The position numbers and the translations under genes were made by a program. The notes below the pieces were generated by a model, which made no database searches, was not told the origin of the DNA, and saw only the letters and a program-made list of their open reading frames with translations. Below are positions 12,245 through 19,637 of a stretch of DNA of 64,000 bases, piece by piece; position 1 is the stretch's first letter; every line of letters starts with the position of its first letter. The stretch is from Arthrobacter sp. Bz4 (GTDB taxonomy: Bacteria > Actinomycetota > Actinomycetes > Actinomycetales > Micrococcaceae), in contig NZ_QDAE01000008.1 in NCBI RefSeq assembly GCF_003075455.1, positions 60,216 to 124,215 of the forward strand, read 5' to 3'.

Positions 12245-12861
12245 GCCTCTACCCCTACTGGTTTCAGTATTGAACTCGCTGTTGAACCCACTGCTGCTGT
12301 GGTTTCTTCGTACTTTTCTCCGGTGGCCGGGCACACCCAGGTACCCGCCTCGTTGCGCAGCGGGTGGCCGGCCTTACCGACCCAGCCGACCCGTTTCGCC
12401 GGGACCCCCACCATCAGGGCATATGCCGGAACATCCTTGGTCACGACGGCGCCTGCGGCCACAGTGGCCCACTCACCGATCGTCACCGGTGCCACACAGA
12501 CGGCGCGGGCGCCAATCGACGCGCCGTCGCCGATGGTGACGCCGACCGGTGTCCAGTCGTGGGCGCTCTTGAGTTCACCATCCGGTGACACCGACCGCGG
12601 ATATGTGTCATTGGTCAGCACCACCGCCGGGCCGATGAACACCCCATGACCCAACGACGCCGGCTCGTAGACGAGCGCGTAGTTCTGGATTTTCGAATTC
12701 GCGCCAACCTGGACACCGGTTCCGATATACGCGCCCCGGCCCACGATGCAGTTCTCCCCCAGGACCGCGTCCTCACGTACCTGCGCCAGGTGCCACACCT
12801 TGGTGCCCTCACCCAGGGTGGCCTGGGCGGACACATCAGCGCCGTCAGCTATGAAACTCAT
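12241..12861 (-). CDS. Left-handed beta-helix acyltransferase, probable WbpD/WlbB-type N-acetyltransferase
   Basis: A 206-residue protein made largely of hexapeptide repeats (for example VSAQATLGEGTKVWHLAQ and VGRGAYIGTGVQVG), the signature of trimeric beta-helix acyltransferases. VWHLAQVREDA and the later VGVTIGDGASIGARAVCV resemble WbpD/WlbB, which acetylate the 3-amino group from acetyl-CoA. The ATG at 12861 has AAGGA a few bases upstream. A tail rich in E, T, A and S after about residue 175 is outside the usual core. It sits second in the operon after the dehydrogenase and overlaps the aminotransferase by four bases. Confidence 0.88.
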   Translation of the reverse strand: MSFIADGADVSAQATLGEGTKVWHLAQVREDAVLGENCIVGRGAYIGTGVQVGANSKIQNYALVYEPASLGHGVFIGPAVVLTNDTYPRSVSPDGELKSAHDWTPVGVTIGDGASIGARAVCVAPVTIGEWATVAAGAVVTKDVPAYALMVGVPAKRVGWVGKAGHPLRNEAGTWVCPATGEKYEETTAAVGSTASSILKPVGVEA

Positions 12862-12900
12862 CGAGTCCTTCTTCCGTTATGAAGCGCGTGTCGCAAAGGA

Positions 12901-14190
12901 TCAGGCCTTGCCGATGACCCGGTACAGCACACCGTCCCAGTGCTCAGCCGAACTCACCCGACGCCCATCAATGAATGCCTTCACCCCAGGAAGATCAGCC
13001 GGGCCCAACGACGCATACGACTTGTGGTTGGCTTGCACCACGGCGGCATCGATCGGCTCACCCAGGTGGTACGCCTCGAAACCCAGACGCTGAAGTTCCT
13101 CATCCGTGTACATCGGATCATGCACCAACGCGGTAGCTCCACGGGCCTTGAGCGCATCAACGGCAGCGAACACCCCGGAAAACGCTGTCTCCTTCACTTC
13201 ACCGCGGTACGCGGCGCCAAGCACCACCACCCGTGCACCCTGAAGGTCGCCATACGCGCCTTCCAGAAGCCCAATCGTGTAATCCGGCATACCAGCATTA
13301 GCCTCACGCGCGGCACGGACCACCGTCGCGTCAGGGTCATTCCACAGATACAACCGCGGATACACCGGAATGCAGTGACCGCCCACCGCGATACCTGGCT
13401 GATGGATGTGGCTATACGGCTGCGAGTTCGACGCATCGATCACCTGATAAATATCAATCCCGGTCGTCGCCGCGAACCGGGCAAACTGATTGGCCAACCC
13501 GATATTCACATCCCGGTACGTGGTCTCAGCCAGCTTCGACAGCTCCGACGCTTCAGCGGAACCCAAATCCCAGACGCCATTCCCCCGAGGCAGATCGGGA
13601 CGGTCATCAAAGTCAAGGACAGCCTCATAAAACTCAACAGCCGTCGCCGCGCCGGCCGGGGACAACCCACCCACCAGCTTCGGGTACTTCCTCAAATCCT
13701 CGAACACCCGACCGGTCAGCACCCGCTCTGGGGAGAACACCAAATGGAAATCCACGCCCTCGACCAAACCTGAACCAGCCTCAAGCATCGGCTTCCACCG
13801 CGTCCGGGTCGTACCCACCGGAAGAGTCGTCTCAAACGACACCAACGTGCCAGGCGTCAAATGCTTCGCCAGCTCAGTCGTCGCCGCATCCATCCAACCG
13901 AAATCAGGCTTCGCATCCTCATCAACGAACAACGGGACCACCAACACCACAGCATCAGCACCAGGCACCGCATCCGCGTAATCAGTGGTAGCCCGCAACT
14001 TCCCCGTCGGAACCAGCTCCGAAAGCTTCTCCTGCAAATGGGCTTCGCCCGGGAACGGCTCAACCGCCTGGTTCACCAACCCAACTACCTGAGCGTTCAC
14101 ATCCACGCCGACCACCTCGTGGCCCTTGGACGCGAACTGCACGGCGAGCGGAAGCCCGATTTTCCCAAGCGCAATAACAGCAATCTTCAC
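12901..14190 (-). CDS. Nucleotide-sugar dehydrogenase, WbpA/WecC type
   Basis: A 429-residue UDP-sugar 6-dehydrogenase that oxidises the C6 alcohol to a carboxylate in two NAD-dependent steps. It shows an N-terminal Rossmann domain (VIALGKIGLPLAVQFASKG), the SFETTLPVGTTRTRWKPM and FHLVFSPERVLTGR blocks, the central LAETTYRDVNIGLANQFA helix, the catalytic cysteine in VGGHCIPVYPRLYL and a C-terminal domain starting near VVVLGAAYRGEVKETAFSG. The first glycine of the usual GLGYVGLP motif is alanine here. The start is GTG 14190 with AGAAGG about ten bases upstream; 35 codons of in-frame sequence before it look non-coding. It heads the operon and probably makes UDP-GlcNAcA, the first intermediate. 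Confidence 0.9.
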   Translation of the reverse strand: MKIAVIALGKIGLPLAVQFASKGHEVVGVDVNAQVVGLVNQAVEPFPGEAHLQEKLSELVPTGKLRATTDYADAVPGADAVVLVVPLFVDEDAKPDFGWMDAATTELAKHLTPGTLVSFETTLPVGTTRTRWKPMLEAGSGLVEGVDFHLVFSPERVLTGRVFEDLRKYPKLVGGLSPAGAATAVEFYEAVLDFDDRPDLPRGNGVWDLGSAEASELSKLAETTYRDVNIGLANQFARFAATTGIDIYQVIDASNSQPYSHIHQPGIAVGGHCIPVYPRLYLWNDPDATVVRAAREANAGMPDYTIGLLEGAYGDLQGARVVVLGAAYRGEVKETAFSGVFAAVDALKARGATALVHDPMYTDEELQRLGFEAYHLGEPIDAAVVQANHKSYASLGPADLPGVKAFIDGRRVSSAEHWDGVLYRVIGKA

Positions 14191-14381
14191 GAAACAATGA
14201 CCTTCTCTAGTGGCAGGTAAAGAACATGTCCAGCCGGACCCAGTAGTCAAGCCTATAGGCACACAGGGAAAAACGCCTGATCTGCGTTTGTCCACTTTTC
14301 GCCTCGTCAGGCCGCCCGGCCTGCCCTGGGCCGATAGCGTCGGTGACAGAAATCGTTGGATTCCGCCGAAGGTCCGGGCCT

Positions 14382-17300
14382 ATGCTGCTTCACCTCACAC
14401 TGGTTTGGGCGCCCTGCCCTTCGGCGCCGCCACAGGGCAGGACGATTGAGCTGGTCGTTGACACCTCGCTGATTAGGTCGGCCCTGGCGCTCCGAGATGC
14501 TCTGTTCGCTGGTTACAACACTGGTGCGTGCACCGTCGCGGGTCAGCCGCTGGAGGATCTGAGTCTCGGCGTGGCACCCCTGGTGACTGGGGCGGTGGTC
14601 GTGGCAGGCGGCACGGCTCCCTGCCCGGACCGGCCCCGGGGCGGAACATTACCGCCACACCTGGTCTTTGTCGTCTGTTCCGGGCCGGATGCTGGCCAGC
14701 TGGTAGGGCTAACCCGCGGTACGTACTCGGTCGGACGCTCGGGAACTGACATTGTCCTTGACGATCCTGAAGTGTCGCGGGTCCACGCGCTGCTGACCGT
14801 CGAACGGAATCGTGTCCTGCTGCGGGACGTCTCCTCAGGCAATGGGACCTGGGTTGATGATTCGCTGGTAAGTGAAGCTACTGTCTCGGTCACATCCAGG
14901 ATCAGACTAGGGGGTAGCCGTTGCCGTCTCTCACTGGTAGATCAGCCCCCGCCGGGCGAGCCGGTTCCCCATCTTTCAGAGCCCCTCGAGGTAGCGCGCC
15001 CGAGCTCTGTCACCGCAAACCCGGCGATGGTGGCTGCCGCCCTCGTTCCGCTCACTCTGGGAATCGGTCTGGCGCTGACCACCGGGATGTGGCTTTTTCT
15101 GGGCTTCAGCGTGTTATCAGCCGGGTTCGGCTTGGCTCCGCTGGTGGCGCGCCGCCGTGGACGCCGTGGTTTCGCTGCCGCCCTCGCCCGGGCAGCCGAG
15201 GAGGACCGAGATCGACGACGGGCCGTGTGCGACGTCGGCCGGCTGGCCTTACAGGCCGTCGCATCAACCTGTGCCGATCAGGCAGTACGCCGCGGAATGG
15301 ACGGAATCCCGGTTTTCGTCAGGATTGGGGAGGGAACCCAGCACGCGAACCTGGTGGTCAAGCCGACAGGCGGATTTTGGGCTCCTCCGCTTTTGACTGA
15401 TGTTCCGTTGGTTATTGAACTAGCTTCGAATGGAACAGTATTTCCTGTGCCGGAGATCAGCATTTCGGGGTCCGGACTCCACCTGCTGGGACTGGCTCGA
15501 TCTCTGCTGCTTCAGCTAAGCCATTCGCCCGGTGCCGCGATCTGTGTTGGAACCGACGTTGAACTGCCGGTGGACGCACGCTTTCTCCCTGGGATTGTGC
15601 TGGCTGATACGGACACGGCGCTCGCCGAACTTTCCCGGGCCGAATTCCCGGTACCGGTGTTGTTGTTCGGATCGAGCGCCCTCTGGAATCCGCCGAGGGG
15701 ACGGTTGGCTGCGATTTTCAGGTTTGGGGTCGGCCCTGGGGAGGAGTTACCCCCGGGGCCGGACGGGTCTGGGATGCGCATTGATCTTCGCGGCGGTCAA
15801 GCCGATCTGCTGGCCGAAGGATATCCGAGCAGTTTCCGCCCGGACCTGGTGGGTAACCGGTCGTTCGGCAGGCTTGCCCGCGCGCGGGCGATTCGGGGGT
15901 TCGCTGATTGTCCTGCGGCAGTGGCTGGTATCAGCCAAGAGTTCCCAATCCCGTTTGGCCGGACCAGCCTCGCCCTTCTCGTACCGACCGCACCTGAGCA
16001 GGTGATCCGCACCTGGGCCAGGCCCGGGCCGGGCCTCGCCGCACCGATTGGCCCCAGCGCTGCGGGCGCACTGATCTTTGACCTGGTCTCGGACGGACCA
16101 CACTTGCTCATTGCGGGGACTACTGGGTCGGGAAAATCAGAGCTCCTCAGATCCCTGGTTCTTTCCATTGCGCTCCACCACAGTCCCAGTGACGTGAACT
16201 TTCTCTTCATTGACTTCAAGGGTGGTGCCGCGCTGCGGATACTCTCCGACCTGCCGCATGCCGTGGGCCTGCTGACCGATCTGTCGGCGGCCGCAGTGGC
16301 GCGGGCCCTCAAGTCCTTGCTGGCAGAGATCAGGCGACGGGAGCAACTCTTCGCACGGTATCTCGTCGGTGATATCCGCGAGTGGCCGGACCCCGACAGA
16401 CCAGTGCTCCCCCGCCTGGTTCTGGTCATCGATGAGTTTCGAATGCTCGTGGAAGATGTTCCCGGTGCGATGGGGGATTTGATGCGCGTTGCCACCCTCG
16501 GGCGGTCGCTGGGCATTCACCTGATCATGGCAACCCAACGCCCTCAAGGTGCCCTGTCGCCGGATATCAGGGCCAACGTGACCGCCACCATGGCGCTCCG
16601 GGTCGGATCAGCGCTTGAGTCTCACGATCTCATCGGATCCACGGCGGCAGCCACCATCCCAGTGGATGCACCCGGACGAGCCCTTCTAAAAGTGGGATCC
16701 GGGAACCCGATCGAATTTCAGACTGCATCAACAGGAGCGCCCGGAAACGAGGGTGCGACCGGCGCTGGAGTTGTCGCCCTGGCCAGCTACCTCCGGCAGC
16801 CAGAGGCCGCAAGCCCCACCCCGGTGCAGGGCCAGCGGACGGTGATTCCCACACCCATAGCTCCCGAGCTGGCCACACGGCTGGTGACTGTGCTGGCTGC
16901 TGCCACGGCCATGAAACCGGGCGCTCCGCTGCACTATCCGGTCCTGCCAGAGCTACCCGCAATAGTGCCACCACTTCCCGACCCGTCCAGCCCCCCGGGC
17001 ACCGTCCCGTTGGGGTTGCTCGATCTACCGGAGCAGCAGTCCCAACGTCAACTCCTGTGGTCCCCTGTTGAGCAATCACATCTCGCACTGGTCGGCTGCC
17101 CGCCTGGCGGGACCACCGATGCCCTGGTACACCTCGTGGATCAGCTGGTGCACCGGGTACCGGATCATCACCTGTATCTTCTGGACGGCGATGGGAGCCT
17201 CGGGTGGGCGGCCCCGGCGCCCCAGGTAGGCGCGTATGTCGGCCCGCAGGAGCTCAAGCGAGCTGCACGCGTTCTGAAGCTGATATCCGAGCAGGTCATC

Positions 17301-18353
17301 ACCCGGCTTTCGCGTTCCCCCGGATCCGACGACGGCGCTCCCCCCAACCCTGGGCTGGTTGTGGTGATTTCCGGGTGGGGCCGCTGGGCGGGAGCGCTCC
17401 GAAACAGTCGGTGGGCTTGGGCCGAAGGACTTCTGCAGGACATTGCCCGGGACGGTCTCGCTGCTGGCACCACCCTGGTTGCTGCCGGCGGACGTGAGCT
17501 GACAAACTCCCAGTTTTTTACTCAAATTCCCAATCGATTGTATTTTCCTCTGGGCGCGGGCCGAGAAACGATTCTGACGTGGCCAGCCCATTCGCCAACG
17601 GAAGATCTACCCGGGCGCTGCCTGGCTCAGGGGCCGATCGGGACCACAGCGGGCGCCCTGGGACAGGTGGCCCTCGGACGAATAACCGGACCCACCGTCA
17701 ACCCTGCCACCGGGCCACAGCCGACGACGCAGCCCTTCCGGGTGCTGCCCATTCCCTCGGTAGTCCGCGCGTCCGGCGACCTGTTCAGGGCCCCGGTTGG
17801 GGGTCCGCTGCGCATACCAATCGGCGTCGGCGGCGACGAGCTGCGAGTGGTTTACCTTGAGCCGACGAGGGGTTCGGTGTTCCTTGTCCTGGGCAGCGCA
17901 GGTTCGGGGCGCACCACCCTCCTCCAGCGCATCGCGGCGTCGGTACCCACCGGCACGGTATGTCTGGGCCCGGGCTCGCAGGCCGAGCCGGACTCCTTCT
18001 GGAGGGACCTGGCCCTGGCCCACCGTGCCGGTGATGAGCCACCCGATGCTCTTCTCCTGATTGATGACGCCGATCGGCTCGCACCCGAGACGCACCGCCA
18101 TCTCGCTGTGCTGGTCGCGGCGGGCTATCGGCTCATTCTTACGGCCCTGAACAGCCCTGCGGTCACCAGAATCCCGTTGGCAGCCCAGGCACGATCGACA
18201 CGGGCGGGAATGGTCCTTTCCCCCCGTCAACCATCTGATGGAGATTTTTTCGGCGTACGACTGGACTGTGATGATTGCCCCACCCCGGGGCGTGGGTTTC
18301 AGCTGGGCCACGGTGACCCACTTGAGGTCCAGGTTGCGCTCCCCCCTGGTTAA
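14382..18353 (+). CDS. FHA-domain FtsK/SpoIIIE ATPase, EccC-like, 1323 aa
   Basis: A very large ATPase. An FHA phosphothreonine-binding domain lies at about residues 114-175 (YSVGRSGTDIVLDDPEVSRV, then DVSSGNGTWV). Two closely spaced membrane segments follow near 216-255. The first FtsK/SpoIIIE ATPase has Walker A GTTGSGKSELLRSL near 578 and Walker B VLVIDEFRML near 680. A second module has a degenerate P-loop (VGCPPGGTTDALV), and a third has VLGSAGSGRTTLLQRI near 1170 with LLIDDADRL. Tandem FtsK modules recall EccC of type VII secretion, but no WXG100, EccB, EccD or MycP gene is in the window. I chose ATG 14382 (AAGG nine bases upstream) over 14343. It overlaps the next, convergent gene by four bases. 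Confidence 0.88.
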   Translation: MLLHLTLVWAPCPSAPPQGRTIELVVDTSLIRSALALRDALFAGYNTGACTVAGQPLEDLSLGVAPLVTGAVVVAGGTAPCPDRPRGGTLPPHLVFVVCSGPDAGQLVGLTRGTYSVGRSGTDIVLDDPEVSRVHALLTVERNRVLLRDVSSGNGTWVDDSLVSEATVSVTSRIRLGGSRCRLSLVDQPPPGEPVPHLSEPLEVARPSSVTANPAMVAAALVPLTLGIGLALTTGMWLFLGFSVLSAGFGLAPLVARRRGRRGFAAALARAAEEDRDRRRAVCDVGRLALQAVASTCADQAVRRGMDGIPVFVRIGEGTQHANLVVKPTGGFWAPPLLTDVPLVIELASNGTVFPVPEISISGSGLHLLGLARSLLLQLSHSPGAAICVGTDVELPVDARFLPGIVLADTDTALAELSRAEFPVPVLLFGSSALWNPPRGRLAAIFRFGVGPGEELPPGPDGSGMRIDLRGGQADLLAEGYPSSFRPDLVGNRSFGRLARARAIRGFADCPAAVAGISQEFPIPFGRTSLALLVPTAPEQVIRTWARPGPGLAAPIGPSAAGALIFDLVSDGPHLLIAGTTGSGKSELLRSLVLSIALHHSPSDVNFLFIDFKGGAALRILSDLPHAVGLLTDLSAAAVARALKSLLAEIRRREQLFARYLVGDIREWPDPDRPVLPRLVLVIDEFRMLVEDVPGAMGDLMRVATLGRSLGIHLIMATQRPQGALSPDIRANVTATMALRVGSALESHDLIGSTAAATIPVDAPGRALLKVGSGNPIEFQTASTGAPGNEGATGAGVVALASYLRQPEAASPTPVQGQRTVIPTPIAPELATRLVTVLAAATAMKPGAPLHYPVLPELPAIVPPLPDPSSPPGTVPLGLLDLPEQQSQRQLLWSPVEQSHLALVGCPPGGTTDALVHLVDQLVHRVPDHHLYLLDGDGSLGWAAPAPQVGAYVGPQELKRAARVLKLISEQVITRLSRSPGSDDGAPPNPGLVVVISGWGRWAGALRNSRWAWAEGLLQDIARDGLAAGTTLVAAGGRELTNSQFFTQIPNRLYFPLGAGRETILTWPAHSPTEDLPGRCLAQGPIGTTAGALGQVALGRITGPTVNPATGPQPTTQPFRVLPIPSVVRASGDLFRAPVGGPLRIPIGVGGDELRVVYLEPTRGSVFLVLGSAGSGRTTLLQRIAASVPTGTVCLGPGSQAEPDSFWRDLALAHRAGDEPPDALLLIDDADRLAPETHRHLAVLVAAGYRLILTALNSPAVTRIPLAAQARSTRAGMVLSPRQPSDGDFFGVRLDCDDCPTPGRGFQLGHGDPLEVQVALPPG

Positions 18354-18790
18354 AGGACCTTGGGGCTGTCTGCCGTACGCGTGGTGTGGGCGACAACTGG
18401 TTTGGTGAACAGGAGCAGCACGACGGCCGCCGCCGGTAGCAACAGGGCCACACCCACAATCACGACGCCGGCTGACAGCGTGGGTATGGCGATCACGATC
18501 ATGAAGAGTTGGAACACCAGCGCAGCGGATCTAGTCCAGCGGTACCCGCGGAGGAGGTTGTAGCTGACCGCAAGTAGCCAGATCGCGAGCACCACGAGGA
18601 ATACCATGGTGAAGACTGCCCCGCCGAGCGAGGTGGGTGTGCTGGTGAGGAGCCCGTACAGGTACCACCCAGCGGCGGCGAGCAGTCCGAGCGCCTCCAC
18701 CAACAGAATCGCAGCAATAACTTTAGCTCCGGCCGGACGAGCACCGGCGGGAAGAGGTTCGGGTGTTGCCTCGCCAGTTGCGCCCGCCAT
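18350..18790 (-). CDS. Small four-helix membrane protein, function unknown
   Basis: A 146-residue protein with a short, alanine- and proline-rich N-terminus (about 22 residues) and four predicted membrane segments, the first around VIAAILLVEALGLLAAAGWY and the last around LLLPAAAVVLLLFTKP. I recognise no motif. It is encoded convergent to the FHA/FtsK gene with a four-base overlap at the ends. A DUF-type integral membrane protein is the most that can be said. It is probably real because it is compact, hydrophobic in an organised way, and fills the gap in the coding layout. Confidence 0.7.
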   Translation of the reverse strand: MAGATGEATPEPLPAGARPAGAKVIAAILLVEALGLLAAAGWYLYGLLTSTPTSLGGAVFTMVFLVVLAIWLLAVSYNLLRGYRWTRSAALVFQLFMIVIAIPTLSAGVVIVGVALLLPAAAVVLLLFTKPVVAHTTRTADSPKVL

Positions 18791-19130
18791 CAGCGTGTCA
18801 CCCGAGGGAAAGTCGTTCGTTTTAGCTGCAATTTCCGCATAAACGTATCCATATCATCTAGTCAATCGCCATGACGATTTCTGCACCCTAATTCTTTGGT
18901 CTAGCCGTCGAGGCTTGTGGTTTCTCAAGCCTAGTCATGATGATCCTGCCGAGCATCCGAGGTCTTGACACGGAGGCGGCCACCCGACATAGTCGAATCA
19001 AAGCGACGCATTGATTTCCGTGCCAGCTGCTAATGGCTGTGATGTATAACTCACCACATTGCACAATTTACCGCTTGTTTCCTCTTGTTTGCTTCGATTT
19101 AACGTGACAGCCTTGAGGAAGAAGCAACCG

Positions 19131-19150
19131 GGGGCCGTACTGGCCCCTTT
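19131..19150 (+). terminator. GC-rich hairpin with short T run upstream of whiB1
   Basis: GGGGCC (19131-19136), a five-base loop and GGCCCC (19142-19147) form a perfect six-base stem followed by TTTA. It could terminate a short transcript from the 18965 promoter (about 150 nt) or act as an attenuator. It also overlaps where a -35 region for the TACTAT box would lie, so it may be incidental. Confidence 0.35.
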
Positions 19151-19164
19151 ACTATGTGGCCATT

Positions 19165-19180
19165 CGTGAATGTTTTCACA
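19165..19180 (+). promoter_or_regulatory. CRP/FNR-family binding site candidate upstream of whiB1
   Basis: CGTGAATGTTTTCACA matches the CRP consensus TGTGA-N6-TCACA at every defined position except the first. It ends 33 bp before the whiB1 ATG and lies just downstream of a TACTAT -10 candidate. In M. tuberculosis, whiB1 is known to be controlled by a cAMP-responsive CRP, so the site is plausible. If the TACTAT box is the real promoter, binding here would block rather than activate. Confidence 0.5.
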
Positions 19181-19213
19181 AACACGGATCGCCGAAGGAG
19201 AAAGTGATCGTAC

Positions 19214-19462
19214 ATGGATTGGCGTAGCCGCGCTGCATGTCTGGACAAGGACCCGGAGCTGTTCTTCCCGGTCGGAAATACTGGGCCTGCCCTTCTTCAG
19301 ATCGAAGAAGCCAAAAGCGTTTGCCGTCGTTGTCAGGTGGTTGACACCTGCCTTCAGTGGGCTATCGAATCGGGACAGGATGCCGGTGTTTGGGGTGGAC
19401 TGAGTGAAGATGAGCGCCGCGCTCTCAAACGTCGCGCCGCCCGGGCTCGTCGCGCGTCCTAA
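19214..19462 (+). CDS. whiB1: WhiB1-type iron-sulfur transcription factor
   Basis: An 82-residue Wbl protein with four cluster cysteines: C9, C37, C40 and C46, in the pattern C-x27-C-x2-C-x5-C. They are followed by the conserved turn GVWGG and a basic C-terminus (DERRALKRRAARARR) that contacts DNA. The N-terminal MDWRSRAACLDKDPELFFPV matches mycobacterial WhiB1 almost word for word. WhiB1 binds a nitric-oxide-sensitive 4Fe-4S cluster, interacts with the main sigma factor and is essential in mycobacteria. AAGGAG lies 13 bases before the ATG, a longer spacing than usual. The convergent neighbour pdtaS is also adjacent to whiB1 in mycobacteria. Confidence 0.95.
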   Translation: MDWRSRAACLDKDPELFFPVGNTGPALLQIEEAKSVCRRCQVVDTCLQWAIESGQDAGVWGGLSEDERRALKRRAARARRAS

Positions 19463-19490
19463 CTGCCGTCGGGGCCACGAACGCTGACCA

Positions 19491-19554
19491 GCATTAGGTA
19501 ATAGGAACGGATCGCCACCCCCGGGGGTGGCGATCCGTTCCTGTTACCTAATGC
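19491..19554. terminator. 64-bp loop-free palindrome, probable bidirectional terminator
   Basis: Bases 19491-19522 and 19523-19554 are reverse complements at 31 of 32 positions. The only exception, T19502 against G19543, is a G-U wobble in the whiB1-direction RNA. The centre is CCCCC/GGGGG with no spacer. It lies between the convergent whiB1 and pdtaS genes, 29 bp after the whiB1 stop, so termination of both transcripts is the simplest role. There is no T tract on either side, and the arms are much longer than those of a normal terminator. Confidence 0.75.
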
Positions 19555-19600
19555 TGTGGAAAATCACCGCTGTGGAAAATCACCGCTGTAGAGAATCACC
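19553..19600 (+). repeat. Three 16-bp tandem repeats next to the palindrome
   Basis: GCTGTGGAAAATCACC occurs at 19553-19568 and 19569-19584, with a third copy differing at two positions (GCTGTAGAGAATCACC) at 19585-19600. A fourth begins at 19601 with GCTGTGAT and decays. The first copy shares its first two bases with the end of the palindrome. The repeats are non-coding and lie just beyond the pdtaS stop. Confidence 0.85.
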
Positions 19601-19637
19601 GCTGTGATGGACTGACTGCTGCTATGAGCGACTGCTG

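Larger units (their letters stand above)
18791..19213. other. 423-bp gene-free region upstream of whiB1
   Basis: No convincing gene is present. The stretch is lower in GC than its surroundings and serves as the control region of whiB1, and perhaps of the divergent membrane gene. It contains a candidate SigA-type promoter (TTGACA 18965-18970, 17-bp spacer, CATAGT 18988-18993), a G-C hairpin at 19131-19147 followed by TTTA, a TACTAT -10 candidate at 19150-19155, and a CRP-type palindrome at 19165-19180. Confidence 0.6.

Noticed and set aside
14170..14190. Alanine in place of the first glycine of the WbpA-like Rossmann motif
   Set aside because: The catalytic cysteine and all other blocks are intact, and the change is conservative, so it does not indicate a dead enzyme.
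14251..14260. Ten-base palindrome GCCTATAGGC between wbpA-like and FHA/FtsK genes
   Set aside because: Too short to separate from chance and no promoter with good spacing surrounds it.
19038..19055. TGTGA-N8-TCACC, a second CRP-like motif upstream of whiB1
   Set aside because: The spacer is eight bases rather than six, which would put the half-sites out of phase for CRP.
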